Shown here: in pieces, positions 1 through 7,532 of the stretch | Position numbering within the stretch: the stretch's first letter is position 1 | How the letters are laid out: the number at the start of each line of letters is the position of its first letter | Translations under genes and position numbers: made by a program | NCBI GenBank assembly: GCA_937883885.1 | Contig: CAKZXL010000505.1 | Span: 1-50,938 of the forward strand | Direction of reading: 5' to 3' | DNA length: 50,938 nucleotides | From: an uncultured Aquincola sp. | GTDB lineage: Bacteria; Pseudomonadota; Gammaproteobacteria; Burkholderiales; Burkholderiaceae | Notes under the pieces: generated by a model | What the model was told of the DNA's origin: nothing | The model's input: only the letters and a program-made list of their open reading frames with translations | The model's database searches: none

Positions 1-4
1 CTGC

Positions 5-81
5 GGTGGCTGTAGCTCAGTTGGTAGAGTCCCAGATTGTGATTCTGGTCGTCGTGGGTTCGAGTCCCATCAGCCACCCCA
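5..81 (+). tRNA. tRNA-His (anticodon GTG), CCA encoded
   Basis: A full cloverleaf can be drawn: acceptor strands GTGGCTG/CAGCCAC with the extra G(-1) at position 5 pairing C73, D-arm GCTCAG, anticodon stem CCAGA/TCTGG around the loop TTGTGAT (anticodon GTG), T-arm with GTTCGAGTC, and an encoded CCA at 79-81. The extra 5' G is diagnostic for tRNA-His. The 3' half from position 35 was probably supplied by the phage attachment site and restores the gene after integration. Confidence 0.97.
35..81 (+). repeat. Left attachment core (tRNA-His 3' half)
   Basis: These 47 bp are identical to 50140-50186. They start inside the anticodon arm and end at the CCA of tRNA-His. The bases flanking the two copies differ on both sides. 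The core lies next to the minus-strand integrase, as expected for the attachment junction nearest int. Confidence 0.95.
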
Positions 82-94
82 AAAAACGCAACGC

Positions 95-133
95 CGACAA
101 GGACTTAGGCCCTTCGGGGCCTTTGTCGTTTTT
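95..133 (+). terminator. Terminator downstream of tRNA-His
   Basis: Nested stem: outer CGACAA (95-100) with TTGTCG (123-128), inner GGCCC/GGGCC around a TTCG tetraloop (108-121), followed by five T residues at 129-133. It would end tRNA-His transcription at the edge of the prophage. Confidence 0.75.
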
Positions 134-136
134 GGG

Positions 137-167
137 CCGTGGGAAAATAAAGCGGCCCCGTGGGAAA
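137..167. repeat. Paired CCGTGGGAAA repeats, possible integrase arm sites
   Basis: The decamer CCGTGGGAAA occurs at 137-146 and 158-167, 21 bp apart (two helical turns) on the same DNA face, between the attachment core and the first phage gene. Arm-type sites for tyrosine recombinases or excisionase sites often look like this. The function is inferred from position only. Confidence 0.4.
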
Positions 168-482
168 TCAACTGTGCCCCGAGTGAGCGAAGCAATCCCC
201 GCCACGCGAACAGGCTTCCAGCCATTCAGGCACGTTGTCCACAGGTTGGCCTGGCACACGGCCCAGGCAAGGCTTGCCTTTTGATGTCCTAGACGAGCAT
301 GGAACCAAGCCACCAGCTGCAAGCCACGCCGCGTGCTGTACCTCGGTGAATCCGAATGCCTCGGCGAATACTGCGCCGGGCTCCAGTTCGTAGCGTTTCG
401 CCTGTTCGTGCGTCAAGGTGGCAACCGGGCCGTCTCCGTGGAGCCCTTGAGTTGCGATGCAACAGGACAGCCGGTGACGCAT
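168..482 (-). CDS. Small phage protein downstream of integrase
   Basis: A 104-residue protein whose ATG at 482 lies just after the integrase stop, preceded by GGAGG ten bases upstream. The open frame extends further upstream but would run through the integrase, so this start is preferred. The N-terminal half is unremarkable. The C-terminal half has the cysteine-containing piece PCSSRTSKGKPCLG followed by a tryptophan/cysteine-rich tail, which might bind metal. It is the last gene of the leftward operon, between int and the attachment site. Function unknown. Confidence 0.7.
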   Translation of the reverse strand: MRHRLSCCIATQGLHGDGPVATLTHEQAKRYELEPGAVFAEAFGFTEVQHAAWLAAGGLVPCSSRTSKGKPCLGRVPGQPVDNVPEWLEACSRGGDCFAHSGHS

Positions 483-484
483 CG

Positions 485-1516
485 TCACAGTGACCTCCGC
501 TTTATGTGCCTCGTCCGGTCGTAGACCCGGGCCGTGGTGCCAGGATCGGCGTGCATCTCGGGTAGGGCACCGTGCTCGAGCTTGTGGTACGTCGTGTAGT
601 GCGCCCGCAGGTCGTGGAAGGTGAAGCGCTCGAGCACCACCCGCTCGGCCAGCGCCTTGTCCATCAGCCGCGCCCACATGGCCTTGAACCCCGGCTCGCT
701 GTACGGGTTGCCGGTCCGAGGTGCGGCGAACACCGGCCCCATCGGGTTGAACTCCGGCCGGGCCCGCATCCGCTCGAGCACCACGCGCAGGCGGTCGCTG
801 ATCGCCACCAGCTCGCGCTTTCCCCTCGAGCCTCGCTGCTTGGCCCGCTGCAGCCTGACCAGCTCGTCGTCCACCTGCGGCCAGTGCAGGCGCAGGAACT
901 CAGCGCGGCGGTTGCCGGCCAGGGCAGCAAACTCGGCCATCGACACCAGCACCACGGCGCTGTCGCCCTGCCGCAGCGCCCAGGCGGCGAACGCCTCGAG
1001 TTCGTCTCGCTCCACCAGCCGGCCGCGCGGTTCCTCGCGGTTGCGGCGCACCTCTTTGCACGGGTTGCGGTCGATGTCGCCCCGCTCGACCGCCAGGTTG
1101 AACAGGTTCGACAGCAGGGCCACTTCCCGGTTCGCAGACACCGGCGCGTCGGCACGCTCCACGCGCAGGTACTTGGCCACGTCGGCCGGCCGCACGGCGC
1201 TCACCACGGCGCCGGCCCACACCTTCTCCACGATGCGCCACTGCTCGGCGTAGACCCGGCGCGTGCTCTCGGCCAGACGCTTCCACTGCGCGCTGTCCTG
1301 GTACAGGCGCCACATCTGGCCGATGGTGCCCTGGTCCGTGGCCCGAGCGTTCAGGTCCAGCACCTGGCGCAGCGCGGCTTCCCGGTCGGTGCCCAGGCGC
1401 AACCATTTGCCGTCGTGCTGCAGGAACCGGTAGGTGATCAGCCCGTCCTTGCGCGGGCGGGCCTCCATGCGCGGCAGCAGGCCGGCGCTGCTCGAGCGGT
1501 CGCGGGGGCGGGTCAT
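485..1516 (-). CDS. int: Phage tyrosine recombinase (integrase)
   Basis: A 343-residue site-specific recombinase that would join the phage DNA to tRNA-His and, with a directionality factor, excise it. It has an N-terminal AP2-like DNA-binding part (about 20-60), a SAM-like core-binding domain (about 65-165) and a catalytic domain with Arg204 (GNRRAEFLRL), the box HDLR at 301-304 and a nucleophile candidate Tyr332 (TARVYDR). The ATG at 1516 overlaps the upstream gene by 4 bp; a longer open frame to 1801 only shadows upstream genes. Its place beside the attachment core supports the assignment. Confidence 0.95.
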   Translation of the reverse strand: MTRPRDRSSSAGLLPRMEARPRKDGLITYRFLQHDGKWLRLGTDREAALRQVLDLNARATDQGTIGQMWRLYQDSAQWKRLAESTRRVYAEQWRIVEKVWAGAVVSAVRPADVAKYLRVERADAPVSANREVALLSNLFNLAVERGDIDRNPCKEVRRNREEPRGRLVERDELEAFAAWALRQGDSAVVLVSMAEFAALAGNRRAEFLRLHWPQVDDELVRLQRAKQRGSRGKRELVAISDRLRVVLERMRARPEFNPMGPVFAAPRTGNPYSEPGFKAMWARLMDKALAERVVLERFTFHDLRAHYTTYHKLEHGALPEMHADPGTTARVYDRTRHIKRRSL

Positions 1517-1734
1517 GCTGCTCTGCGGCTCCAATTGATGCCGTTGGCGGCCTGCTGCGGCGCCGCGATGCCGCTGATGGCGGCTTGGAAGGCGGCGCGG
1601 CCGACCAGCAGTGTGCCATCCGGCCGGCGCCGGTACGGCACGCCCCAGCGCGCCAGCACTTTGGCCTGCGATGTGGGCCGGCGGCGCGCCGTGGCCGCTG
1701 CCAGTTCGTCGTCGCTCAGGAACAGGTCGGTCAC
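1513..1734 (-). CDS. DUF4224-like protein, integrase partner
   Basis: A 73-residue protein starting at GTG 1734 with GGGAGGGG eight bases upstream. The N-terminus MTDLFLSDDELAAATARRRP, followed by a VLARWGVPYRRRPDGTLLV segment, matches what I recall of DUF4224, a small family nearly always encoded directly upstream of phage integrases. Its stop overlaps the int start (ATGA), so the two are translationally coupled. A role as excisionase or directionality factor is plausible from context, since no other Xis candidate is obvious, but it is inference. Confidence 0.8.
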   Translation of the reverse strand: MTDLFLSDDELAAATARRRPTSQAKVLARWGVPYRRRPDGTLLVGRAAFQAAISGIAAPQQAANGINWSRRAA

Positions 1735-1880
1735 TGCATCCCCTCCCTGCTCGGCGGCGGCTCATCCCTTTCGGGCACGTCCTTGGCCTCGATGTCGTCA
1801 TCTCGCTCTTCCTGCCACGGTGCCCAGCGCTCGGCGTCGCGCTGCTGGCGCTGCTCGCGGATGTCCCTTTTGCGCATCAT
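1731..1880 (-). CDS. 49-residue charged micro-protein
   Basis: A short frame starting with two ATG codons at 1880 and 1877 and ending in a TGA that overlaps the GTG of the next gene (GTGA at 1734-1731). The product is very hydrophilic and rich in Arg, Glu and Asp (MMRKRDIREQRQQRDAERWA...). Overlaps at both ends with neighbours and a GGGAG upstream support translation. No family recognised. Confidence 0.6.
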   Translation of the reverse strand: MMRKRDIREQRQQRDAERWAPWQEERDDDIEAKDVPERDEPPPSREGMQ

Positions 1881-1969
1881 TCGCTCCCTTGCCCGGCCAC
1901 GTATCCAATCAGGAATGCCAGCGCCACAAGGAAGATCAAGAACGCAATCTGGTCGCTCGTAAAGTCCAT
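1877..1969 (-). CDS. 30-residue single-span membrane peptide
   Basis: The ATG at 1969 follows GGGGATTGAG, a ribosome site that contains the stop of the upstream gene, and its TGA overlaps the next ATG. The peptide (MDFTSDQIAFLIFLVALAFL...) is a short polar head, one hydrophobic helix of about 18 residues with a Gly-Tyr-Val-Ala-Gly end, and a tiny tail. Chained overlaps on both sides make chance unlikely. Small phage membrane peptides may affect the host envelope, but no function can be assigned. Confidence 0.55.
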   Translation of the reverse strand: MDFTSDQIAFLIFLVALAFLIGYVAGQGSE

Positions 1970-1970
1970 C

Positions 1971-2459
1971 TCAATCCCCTTCCTTGCGAGCGTTGTTGAT
2001 CAGCGTTTGCGCGCGGATCAGCGCTTTGCAGGCCATGCAGCCGTTGTCGCGCGACTCGTGGCCGGTCATGTGGTCCGGGCACAGACTCACGAAATCATGC
2101 TGGAGGCGGCCAGAGCCAACGGCGATCAGGTCTTCAAGGGCAAGCGACGTTTCCGCCGCATCAGCCCGCAGCGCCTCTACCTGCGCCTGCAGCTCGTCAC
2201 GCTCTGCTGTGAGTGACGCAATGGCATCGTGGAGGGTCTGTGCGAGCTTGTGCTTTTCACCGGGCCATGCATGCTCGCGCAGCACATAGCCATTCCTTGC
2301 CACGTAGTCGGCTTGATCGCGCATCCAGGCGTCCGCTTCATGCTTGTAAGAAAACCCAATGCAGTACGCCGACTCGTCGGGCGTCATCACGTACCAGCGC
2401 CTTGCCGGCGCCGTGATTTCCAGCAGCCTCAGTGCTGCCTGTGTGGTGGTGTCGGTCAT
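1971..2459 (-). CDS. Hypothetical phage protein with coiled coil and CxxH/CxxC tail
   Basis: A 162-residue protein whose start overlaps the stop of the upstream gene (ATGA at 2459). Residues 75-115 are rich in Leu/Glu/Ala and look like a coiled coil (LTAERDELQAQVEALRADAA). The C-terminal part carries CPDH followed by CMAC, a possible zinc-binding site. Such proteins are common in the accessory leftward operons of Burkholderiales phages. Function unknown. Confidence 0.75.
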   Translation of the reverse strand: MTDTTTQAALRLLEITAPARRWYVMTPDESAYCIGFSYKHEADAWMRDQADYVARNGYVLREHAWPGEKHKLAQTLHDAIASLTAERDELQAQVEALRADAAETSLALEDLIAVGSGRLQHDFVSLCPDHMTGHESRDNGCMACKALIRAQTLINNARKEGD

Positions 2460-2701
2460 TGCACGGTCTCCAGGCGCTGCGGGAACTGCGGGCCGTTCTT
2501 GCGGATGAAGGCGGCGGTTCCTTCCAGCCGCTGCGCCGCGATCTCCCGCCCTTCGTTGCAGGCCATGAGCAGGCCGGTCACGCTGGCCAGCTTCATGAGC
2601 ACGTTGCCGATGTCTTCCCTGGACTGCATGTCGCAGGCGTTCAGGTACTCGGTGATGGCCTTCGTGGCGAGGGCCTCGGCCTGTTGCTGGGTAACGGTCA
2701 T
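2456..2701 (-). CDS. Hypothetical small phage protein
   Basis: An 81-residue, largely helical protein (MTVTQQQAEALATKAITEYL...) with 4-bp overlaps to genes on both sides, part of the leftward operon. No motif, signal peptide or membrane segment seen. Function unknown. Confidence 0.7.
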   Translation of the reverse strand: MTVTQQQAEALATKAITEYLNACDMQSREDIGNVLMKLASVTGLLMACNEGREIAAQRLEGTAAFIRKNGPQFPQRLETVQ

Positions 2702-2880
2702 GTCGTCTCCTTGATGCTGGGCGCCGGGTGCTGGGATCGGTCATCAACCCGGTGACAGTGGAACGTCTTGCGCCCGACGAAGAAGCTGCCCAAGTGCTCG
2801 CACTCGCTGGCGATGGTGCTGTGAGCCCAAAGCCAGCCGACAAAGACGCCAATGGCAAACGTTGCGATCAGCCATCCCAT
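2698..2880 (-). CDS. Small N-terminally anchored membrane protein
   Basis: A 60-residue protein with one N-terminal membrane segment (GWLIATFAIGVFVGWLWA) followed by a Cys/His-containing soluble part (CEHLG, FHCHRVD). The ATG at 2880 has GGAG seven bases upstream; a GTG directly before it (2883) is an alternative start. The upstream stop overlaps the start. It is probably an inner-membrane protein made early after infection, function unknown. Confidence 0.65.
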   Translation of the reverse strand: MGWLIATFAIGVFVGWLWAHSTIASECEHLGSFFVGRKTFHCHRVDDRSQHPAPSIKETT

Positions 2881-3779
2881 CACCGCTCTCCTTCGCCGTG
2901 CGGGGCTGCGTCAGCCTCATGCAGCGGTCCTGTGCAGTACGGGTCGCGCTGCAGGCGGGCCATTGCTTCGCGGATGGCCTGCCGTGGATCGTCCCGGTAC
3001 ACCTCACTCGCCACGCGCTCCGCTGGTCGGCCCTGATGGTGCTGCACCGTCCGCCAGCCCACGTCGTCGTCGCCCAGGCTGAAGCAGCGCAAGTCCAGCG
3101 ACTCAGAGCCCAGGAAGTCCAGCAGCTGCGAGTCCTCTGCCTGCGGCACTTGTGCGGCCCCCTGCGCAGCAGAGCGTGCTGCCAGCAGAGCCTTGCGCAG
3201 CTGAGGGATGCGCTTGTCGCGGAGGTTGGTGAACGTCTCGTACACGTCGTCCGGCATCGCCTTGCCCATGTACTCGGCGTGCAGCTGTGTGCGGTAGCCG
3301 GACGCCTGCTCAAAGTCCGTCAGCAGTTGCTCGAACGCCTCTCGCTCTCCCTGCGCCACAGGCTGCGCAGCTACACCGGCGGCGATGGCCCGCGCCTCGT
3401 CCACCTTGGACTGCGTGACATGGCCGGCCGCCACCAGCAGCTGCGGCACGTAGGCATCGCCGGCAGGCTGCGCAGCGGGTGGGTGGGCGTAGAGCGATGT
3501 GACCACCAGCGCAGGCAGGGGAAAGCCGCCTTGGGTCGTCGCAAACCGCACGTCCTCATCGGTGGGCCTGGTGGTCCACAGGGCCTGCTGCTTGATGGGC
3601 TCGCCCGGGAGGCCGACAGCCCAAGCCACAGGCTGCTGCTCCCCGAGCCGCGCCAGTAGTGCGCGCTCGGTGGCCCGGATCAGGTCAGCACCGGTAGACC
3701 CATCGGTTCCGTACCACTCGATTTCAAGCGCTTCAACCTCGGCCGCGGTCAGCAGCTCTGCGTGTGGGGTGGGGGTCAT
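2880..3779 (-). CDS. Ea22-like accessory phage protein
   Basis: A 299-residue protein started at ATG 3779 behind GGGAGG; an upstream in-frame TTG is not needed. Near residue 50 it has the signature QPVAWAVG...TTRPTDEDVRF...SLYAHPP, the QPVAW-to-LYAHP arrangement seen in many non-essential early phage proteins loosely called Ea22-like. The second half contains a helical region (about 160-220) and an Arg-rich end with IREAMARLQRDPY. Part of the overlapping leftward operon. Molecular role unknown. Confidence 0.7.
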   Translation of the reverse strand: MTPTPHAELLTAAEVEALEIEWYGTDGSTGADLIRATERALLARLGEQQPVAWAVGLPGEPIKQQALWTTRPTDEDVRFATTQGGFPLPALVVTSLYAHPPAAQPAGDAYVPQLLVAAGHVTQSKVDEARAIAAGVAAQPVAQGEREAFEQLLTDFEQASGYRTQLHAEYMGKAMPDDVYETFTNLRDKRIPQLRKALLAARSAAQGAAQVPQAEDSQLLDFLGSESLDLRCFSLGDDDVGWRTVQHHQGRPAERVASEVYRDDPRQAIREAMARLQRDPYCTGPLHEADAAPHGEGER

Positions 3780-4051
3780 TGCGGTGCCTCCCAAGGGCGA
3801 TTGAGGTTGCAGGCCGGCCCGGTCACTGGCTTGTCGGTCAGCAGCCCTTGCCGCTTGCAGAGGTGGCGTAGGTAGGCAATCGCCTCGGAGCCCTTGACGA
3901 CGAAGATCGCCGCCTCGGTGTCTGCCACAGTGCAGCCGCCCATGAACACGCTCACCGCGTCGGTGTCCTTCTCGGCCGCCTCAAGAAGCTGCGTCACCGT
4001 TCTGCGGTCGCTGCGCAAAACGCTTTCGCGGCTCGTCTTGTCTGTGCTCAT
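3776..4051 (-). CDS. Hypothetical phage protein
   Basis: A 91-residue soluble protein (MSTDKTSRESVLRSDRRTVT...) overlapping its downstream neighbour by 4 bp (ATGA). It has a mixed alpha/beta pattern with the segments VSVFMGG, AIFVVKG and IAYLRHLCKRQ. Unknown family and function. Confidence 0.7.
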   Translation of the reverse strand: MSTDKTSRESVLRSDRRTVTQLLEAAEKDTDAVSVFMGGCTVADTEAAIFVVKGSEAIAYLRHLCKRQGLLTDKPVTGPACNLNRPWEAPQ

Positions 4052-4278
4052 GATTGCACCTTGGTGGCGTCGATCTTCTCGACGGTGATGCGGTAGGTGG
4101 GCACGCCGTTGACCGACACGTCAACCGACTTGCCGCTGTGCAGGACGTGCTCGATGACTGCGCCGCAGGCCGGGCCTGTCACGTCCTGTTTGCTCGCCCA
4201 GGTGGCTCCATCCTTGGCCACGGTCCCCGCGTAGATGCGGCCGGTAAGCGGCGATGTGCCGACATGCAGGGGCTTCAT
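4048..4278 (-). CDS. DUF7446-like small phage protein
   Basis: A 76-residue protein from ATG 4278. The pattern MKPLHVGTSPLTGRIYAGTV, then WASKQDVTGPACGAVIEHVL and a final beta strand YRITVEKI, resembles a small phage family I recall as DUF7446. It is predicted to fold as a compact beta-rich unit. Four-base overlaps with both neighbours show it is part of the leftward operon. Function not known for the family. Confidence 0.7.
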   Translation of the reverse strand: MKPLHVGTSPLTGRIYAGTVAKDGATWASKQDVTGPACGAVIEHVLHSGKSVDVSVNGVPTYRITVEKIDATKVQS

Positions 4279-6059
4279 TGCTGCTCCTTGGGGGTGGTAC
4301 CGGCAGGGGTGATGCCACGCAGCCCTGCGCGCACTTCCATCCACAGCTTGCCGAGCATGTTCTGGCCGTCGCGGTTCGGCCCCCAGCCCCAATAGTCGTC
4401 GCGCCAGGAGTCTTCGATCAACTCGCGGTCGCCGGTCTCCAGCAGCTTGCGGCGCACGTACTCGTGCTGCGACGCCTTCGCGCGGAGGATCTCCCGCATG
4501 ATGTCCACCTTGACCGCATCCCAGTCGGCGCGGCGGTAGCCCTTCCAGCGCTCAGCGAGCTTGAATGCCCAGTGGGCTGAGGGTGCTTCCTTGATGGACA
4601 TGGCGAGGTTGCGGCGCTGGAAAGCGTCGTTGACGGATTCGCCGACCCGCTCATAGGCGAACTTCTCGTAGTGGTAGGCGTGCTCGCTCGTCGGGAACGT
4701 CAAGCCGTTGAACTTCAGGTTGAAGGCGCTGAAGTTGGACAGGACGTAGAAGTCCTGCTCGTAGAAGAAAACCTGCTGGTCGTTGTCCAGCTTGTGGTGA
4801 TCGGTCAGCGGCACCAGCGCGGGTGCCTGCGGGCTTGGTGCGGTGTCCACAAGGGCCAGCCCACCGCATACGTCCAACACCATCATCGCCATGTTGGCCA
4901 CATCGGCGCTGTACTCCTGAATGCCGGGGCCGTCGTTGTTCTTGACGGCTTTCTGCAGCTTGGCGAGGTGGTGGTACACCTCCAGAAGCGCGGTGCTGGC
5001 CGACATCTGAAGCCACCCTGGGCGGTCGCCCTTGCCGCTGTTGGCGTGCAGCTCGCGGCGCATCAGAGACAGGAACGGCATCAGCACGTCGTCGTACTTG
5101 TCGCCCACCGGCTGCGCTGCAGTGGGTGCGGCCTGGGGTGCGGGAGGGGCAGCGAGATCGTCATGCCGCGGCCCGATGAGCGATTCGGGGTCACCTCCGG
5201 CAAAGCGGATCACCTGGCGCCACACGCCATCCAGTGTCCGGCGGTGCACGTTCTGGATGGGCCGGTCCTGCACCTGCTCTTTCCAGCGGCCAACGGCCCA
5301 ATCCACCACGTCCGCTGGCATCGGGTGCACGGGCGTCACCGCGCCAGTGCCGGGGATCGGCAGCCAGCCGATGGGCTTGCCCTCGCCACGGCAGTAGCAG
5401 TCATGGTGCCAGGACCAGCCGGCAAAGTGCCACGCCGGATCTTCCTTGGGGCCGCCATCGACGCCGTAGGAACCGATACTGACGCTCATCGTCTCGTCGT
5501 AAAGCGGGTGCTCGTTGTCATCGATCAGCAGCAGCACGGGCGTGCCGTCCGTCGGTGCCGTTGCCATCGGATTCCACGGCACCGTGGCCGCTGCATCCTG
5601 CGCAGGGGTGGGCTGGGATGCGCGGGCGGCGCGCAGAGCCTCTCGATAGGCAAACGCACCGTCTAGGAATGCCCCGGTGAACTTAGCGGCCATGTTCTGG
5701 CACTCCACCTCACGCCCCCGATAGAGCTGCTGCTTCCCGTCGCCCGCAACCACCGCATGCCTGTGGAACATGCTTTGGTCCGAGGCCACGGCCTGGTATC
5801 GATGGGCGGCTTCAGCCTCTAGGGCCCGCATCGGATCGCGCAAAGCATCCTCGTAGAGCGGAAGCCCGGCCGGCGCATCCTGTGCTGCTGACAGTGCAGC
5901 GCGGGCGGCTTCGCGCACTCGCCGGATGGCGAGGCTCACAGCCGTCGGCATGCGCATCGCGTACGGGTCGAAACCGGATCGCGTCGGCTGCTCCTCCAGC
6001 ACGCGATCGAGTTCTTGAGCGGCCAGAAGCAGCTCAGGAGTTGAGGTGGCGTCGCTCAT
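4275..6059 (-). CDS. Modular protein: DUF551-like, MazG-like helical and NADAR domains
   Basis: A 594-residue multi-module protein. Residues 1-150 are helical and phage-specific. Residues 160-235 fit the DUF551 pattern (PWNPMATAPTDGTPVLLL ... HFAGW ... GWLPIP). Residues 320-400 form an all-helical part (MPFLSLMRRELHANSGKGDR ... ANMAMMVLDVC) like phage MazG-type modules. Residues 431-580 are a NADAR/YbiA-type domain: FYVLSNFSAF, FPTSEHAYHY, then LIEDSWRDDYWGWGPN and GQNMLGKLWMEVR, with the conserved Glu and the D-W-G-G...N-LG ligands present. NADAR enzymes cleave N-glycosidic bonds in ADP-ribose-type compounds, and some remove ADP-ribose from DNA. A counter-defence role here is inference. Overlaps both neighbours by 4 bp. 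Confidence 0.8.
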   Translation of the reverse strand: MSDATSTPELLLAAQELDRVLEEQPTRSGFDPYAMRMPTAVSLAIRRVREAARAALSAAQDAPAGLPLYEDALRDPMRALEAEAAHRYQAVASDQSMFHRHAVVAGDGKQQLYRGREVECQNMAAKFTGAFLDGAFAYREALRAARASQPTPAQDAAATVPWNPMATAPTDGTPVLLLIDDNEHPLYDETMSVSIGSYGVDGGPKEDPAWHFAGWSWHHDCYCRGEGKPIGWLPIPGTGAVTPVHPMPADVVDWAVGRWKEQVQDRPIQNVHRRTLDGVWRQVIRFAGGDPESLIGPRHDDLAAPPAPQAAPTAAQPVGDKYDDVLMPFLSLMRRELHANSGKGDRPGWLQMSASTALLEVYHHLAKLQKAVKNNDGPGIQEYSADVANMAMMVLDVCGGLALVDTAPSPQAPALVPLTDHHKLDNDQQVFFYEQDFYVLSNFSAFNLKFNGLTFPTSEHAYHYEKFAYERVGESVNDAFQRRNLAMSIKEAPSAHWAFKLAERWKGYRRADWDAVKVDIMREILRAKASQHEYVRRKLLETGDRELIEDSWRDDYWGWGPNRDGQNMLGKLWMEVRAGLRGITPAGTTPKEQQ

Positions 6060-6649
6060 GGCAGAGCCTTTCGGTATGCGTCGTTGATCTCGGCCATGCG
6101 CGCCGGGTCGCCACCGCGGTCCGGGTGGTGCTGGCTGGCCAGGCGGCGGTAGGCGTCGCGGATCTCGGTCGGCGTGGCGCCGGCGGGCACGCCCAGCACC
6201 TCCCACCAGCTGCGCGCCGCACCCGGTGCCGGCAGCGCGGTGAAGCCGGTGAACGCGGCTTCAAGCATGTCGCCCGTGCCCCAGCGCGCGATGCCGCGCA
6301 GCGCCTCGATGGTCTTCGCGATGGCCTGCATGTTGTGCTCGATGCGGTCCCACCGGTCGCACGCGAACGACATCTGGCGCTTCTTGTGGAGGAAGTAGAC
6401 GGCCACGCCCGGGTCGTCCGGCTGGCGCTGGTTGGCCAGCGGCAGGCCGTCGCGGCGCAGCGCGATGTTCGTGCTGATCACGACCTCGGGGTCGCGCGCG
6501 AACCGGCCGCCGGCGAGCAGGGTGACCTCCCGCACGATGTTGTCGCGCGCCCGGGCGAACGTCGTTTCGAACTTGGCGCGCTCGCGGCGCCAAGCCTCGG
6601 TGCGGGGCCGGCCTGCGGGCCAGGCCAGGGGGTAGGCCTCGACGGTCAT
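6056..6649 (-). CDS. J-domain protein
   Basis: A 197-residue protein. Residues 148-195 form a compact J-domain with the essential HPD at 175-177 followed by RGGDPARMAEINDAYRKAL, the signature that stimulates Hsp70/DnaK ATPase. The first 140 residues are a phage-type domain with no family I can name (DPEVVISTNIALRRDGLP...). It probably recruits host DnaK to a phage process such as replication or recombination, since it sits in the recT operon. Starts at ATG 6649, overlapping the upstream gene. Confidence 0.85.
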   Translation of the reverse strand: MTVEAYPLAWPAGRPRTEAWRRERAKFETTFARARDNIVREVTLLAGGRFARDPEVVISTNIALRRDGLPLANQRQPDDPGVAVYFLHKKRQMSFACDRWDRIEHNMQAIAKTIEALRGIARWGTGDMLEAAFTGFTALPAPGAARSWWEVLGVPAGATPTEIRDAYRRLASQHHPDRGGDPARMAEINDAYRKALP

Positions 6650-6840
6650 GACACGACGTCCAGCTCGCCGCCCTCGCTGTCGCTCTCGTCGTGCTCGGGC
6701 CCGGCGGCCTCATGCACGGCTTCCGGCGACAGCCCTAGGGCCTGGGCTACGGCCAGGGCTGCCGCATCGCGGTCCGGGACCAGCTCCAGCGCGCGGGTCA
6801 TGGCGGCTTGCACGGTGGTGCGTTCGACGATCTGCACCAT
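6646..6840 (-). CDS. Small acidic-tailed phage protein
   Basis: A 64-residue protein from ATG 6840: a helical N-terminal half (TTVQAAMTRALELV ... ALGLSPEAVHEAAG) and an acidic tail (EHDESDSEGGELDVV). It might be a small HTH or partner protein for the J-domain gene it overlaps. No function can be assigned. Confidence 0.65.
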   Translation of the reverse strand: MVQIVERTTVQAAMTRALELVPDRDAAALAVAQALGLSPEAVHEAAGPEHDESDSEGGELDVVS

Positions 6841-6843
6841 GGG

Positions 6844-7530
6844 TCAGCCCTCCGCGCTGTCGTCGTCGCCGCGCGCGCCCGGCAGGTCCAGGAAAGCCCG
6901 AGTCGCACGGTCGGCCGCAACGCTGGCCGGGTCTTCATCGAACAGGCTGCCCGTGTCATCGCCACCGGTGGTGCCATCAGCGCCCGGATGATCGGCGTGG
7001 AATGCCGCCAGGCTGCCGTCGATGGCATCCGGCTTGCGCTCGGGGGCCAGCAGCTTCAGCTGGATCTCGTGCTTGTTCAGCATGGCCAGCCGGCCGGCCT
7101 TGAGCTCGTCCAGGTCGCTGCTGCCGATACGCAGGCCCAGTTCAATGCTGCCGCCCTCGTGTGGCGTGACGACAAAGCCGTCAATCTTGGCGCCGCCCAG
7201 CTTGATGTCGCTGGTTTCGTCGATGCCGAAGTCGATGATGACCGTGTAGCCGTTCAGTTCGCCCTTGAGCGCCAGGCGGTCGATGACGTTGTCACGCCGC
7301 AGCGGCAGCGCGATCCGCTCCATGCCGTCAAACTCCGGCTGCGGTTCCGGTTCCTCGGGCGACTTGTAGAGCTGGGCGCACAGGCCCTGGCTCAGCTGGT
7401 CCAGCAGCGTGTTGGCGGTGGTGATACGGATGCCGAGGGTAACGGCCGGCACGTCCTGGTCGCCGTGCTTTTCGGTGCGGTTGGTGACGGTGGCCAGCTT
7501 GGCCGGGGTGGCGTCGAGCAGTTGGAACAT
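6844..7530 (-). CDS. Recombination-cluster protein of unknown function
   Basis: A 228-residue protein in the RecT/exonuclease cluster. The core is beta-rich (VPAVTLGIRITTANTLLDQL, GYTVIIDFGI, GSIELGLRIGSSDLDELKAG), ending in an Asp/Gly-rich acidic tail (GDDTGSLFDEDPAS). An acidic tail on a beta-rich core is reminiscent of single-stranded DNA-binding proteins, but no OB-fold motif can be proved by eye. Similar genes accompany recT in related prophages, so a role in annealing or strand protection is a reasonable guess only. Confidence 0.75.
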   Translation of the reverse strand: MFQLLDATPAKLATVTNRTEKHGDQDVPAVTLGIRITTANTLLDQLSQGLCAQLYKSPEEPEPQPEFDGMERIALPLRRDNVIDRLALKGELNGYTVIIDFGIDETSDIKLGGAKIDGFVVTPHEGGSIELGLRIGSSDLDELKAGRLAMLNKHEIQLKLLAPERKPDAIDGSLAAFHADHPGADGTTGGDDTGSLFDEDPASVAADRATRAFLDLPGARGDDDSAEG

Positions 7531-7532
7531 GA

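Noticed and set aside
485..1801. Longer form of the integrase starting at 1801
   Set aside because: The first 95 residues are an Arg/Pro/His-rich translation of the upstream genes in another frame; ATG 1516 overlaps the neighbour properly.
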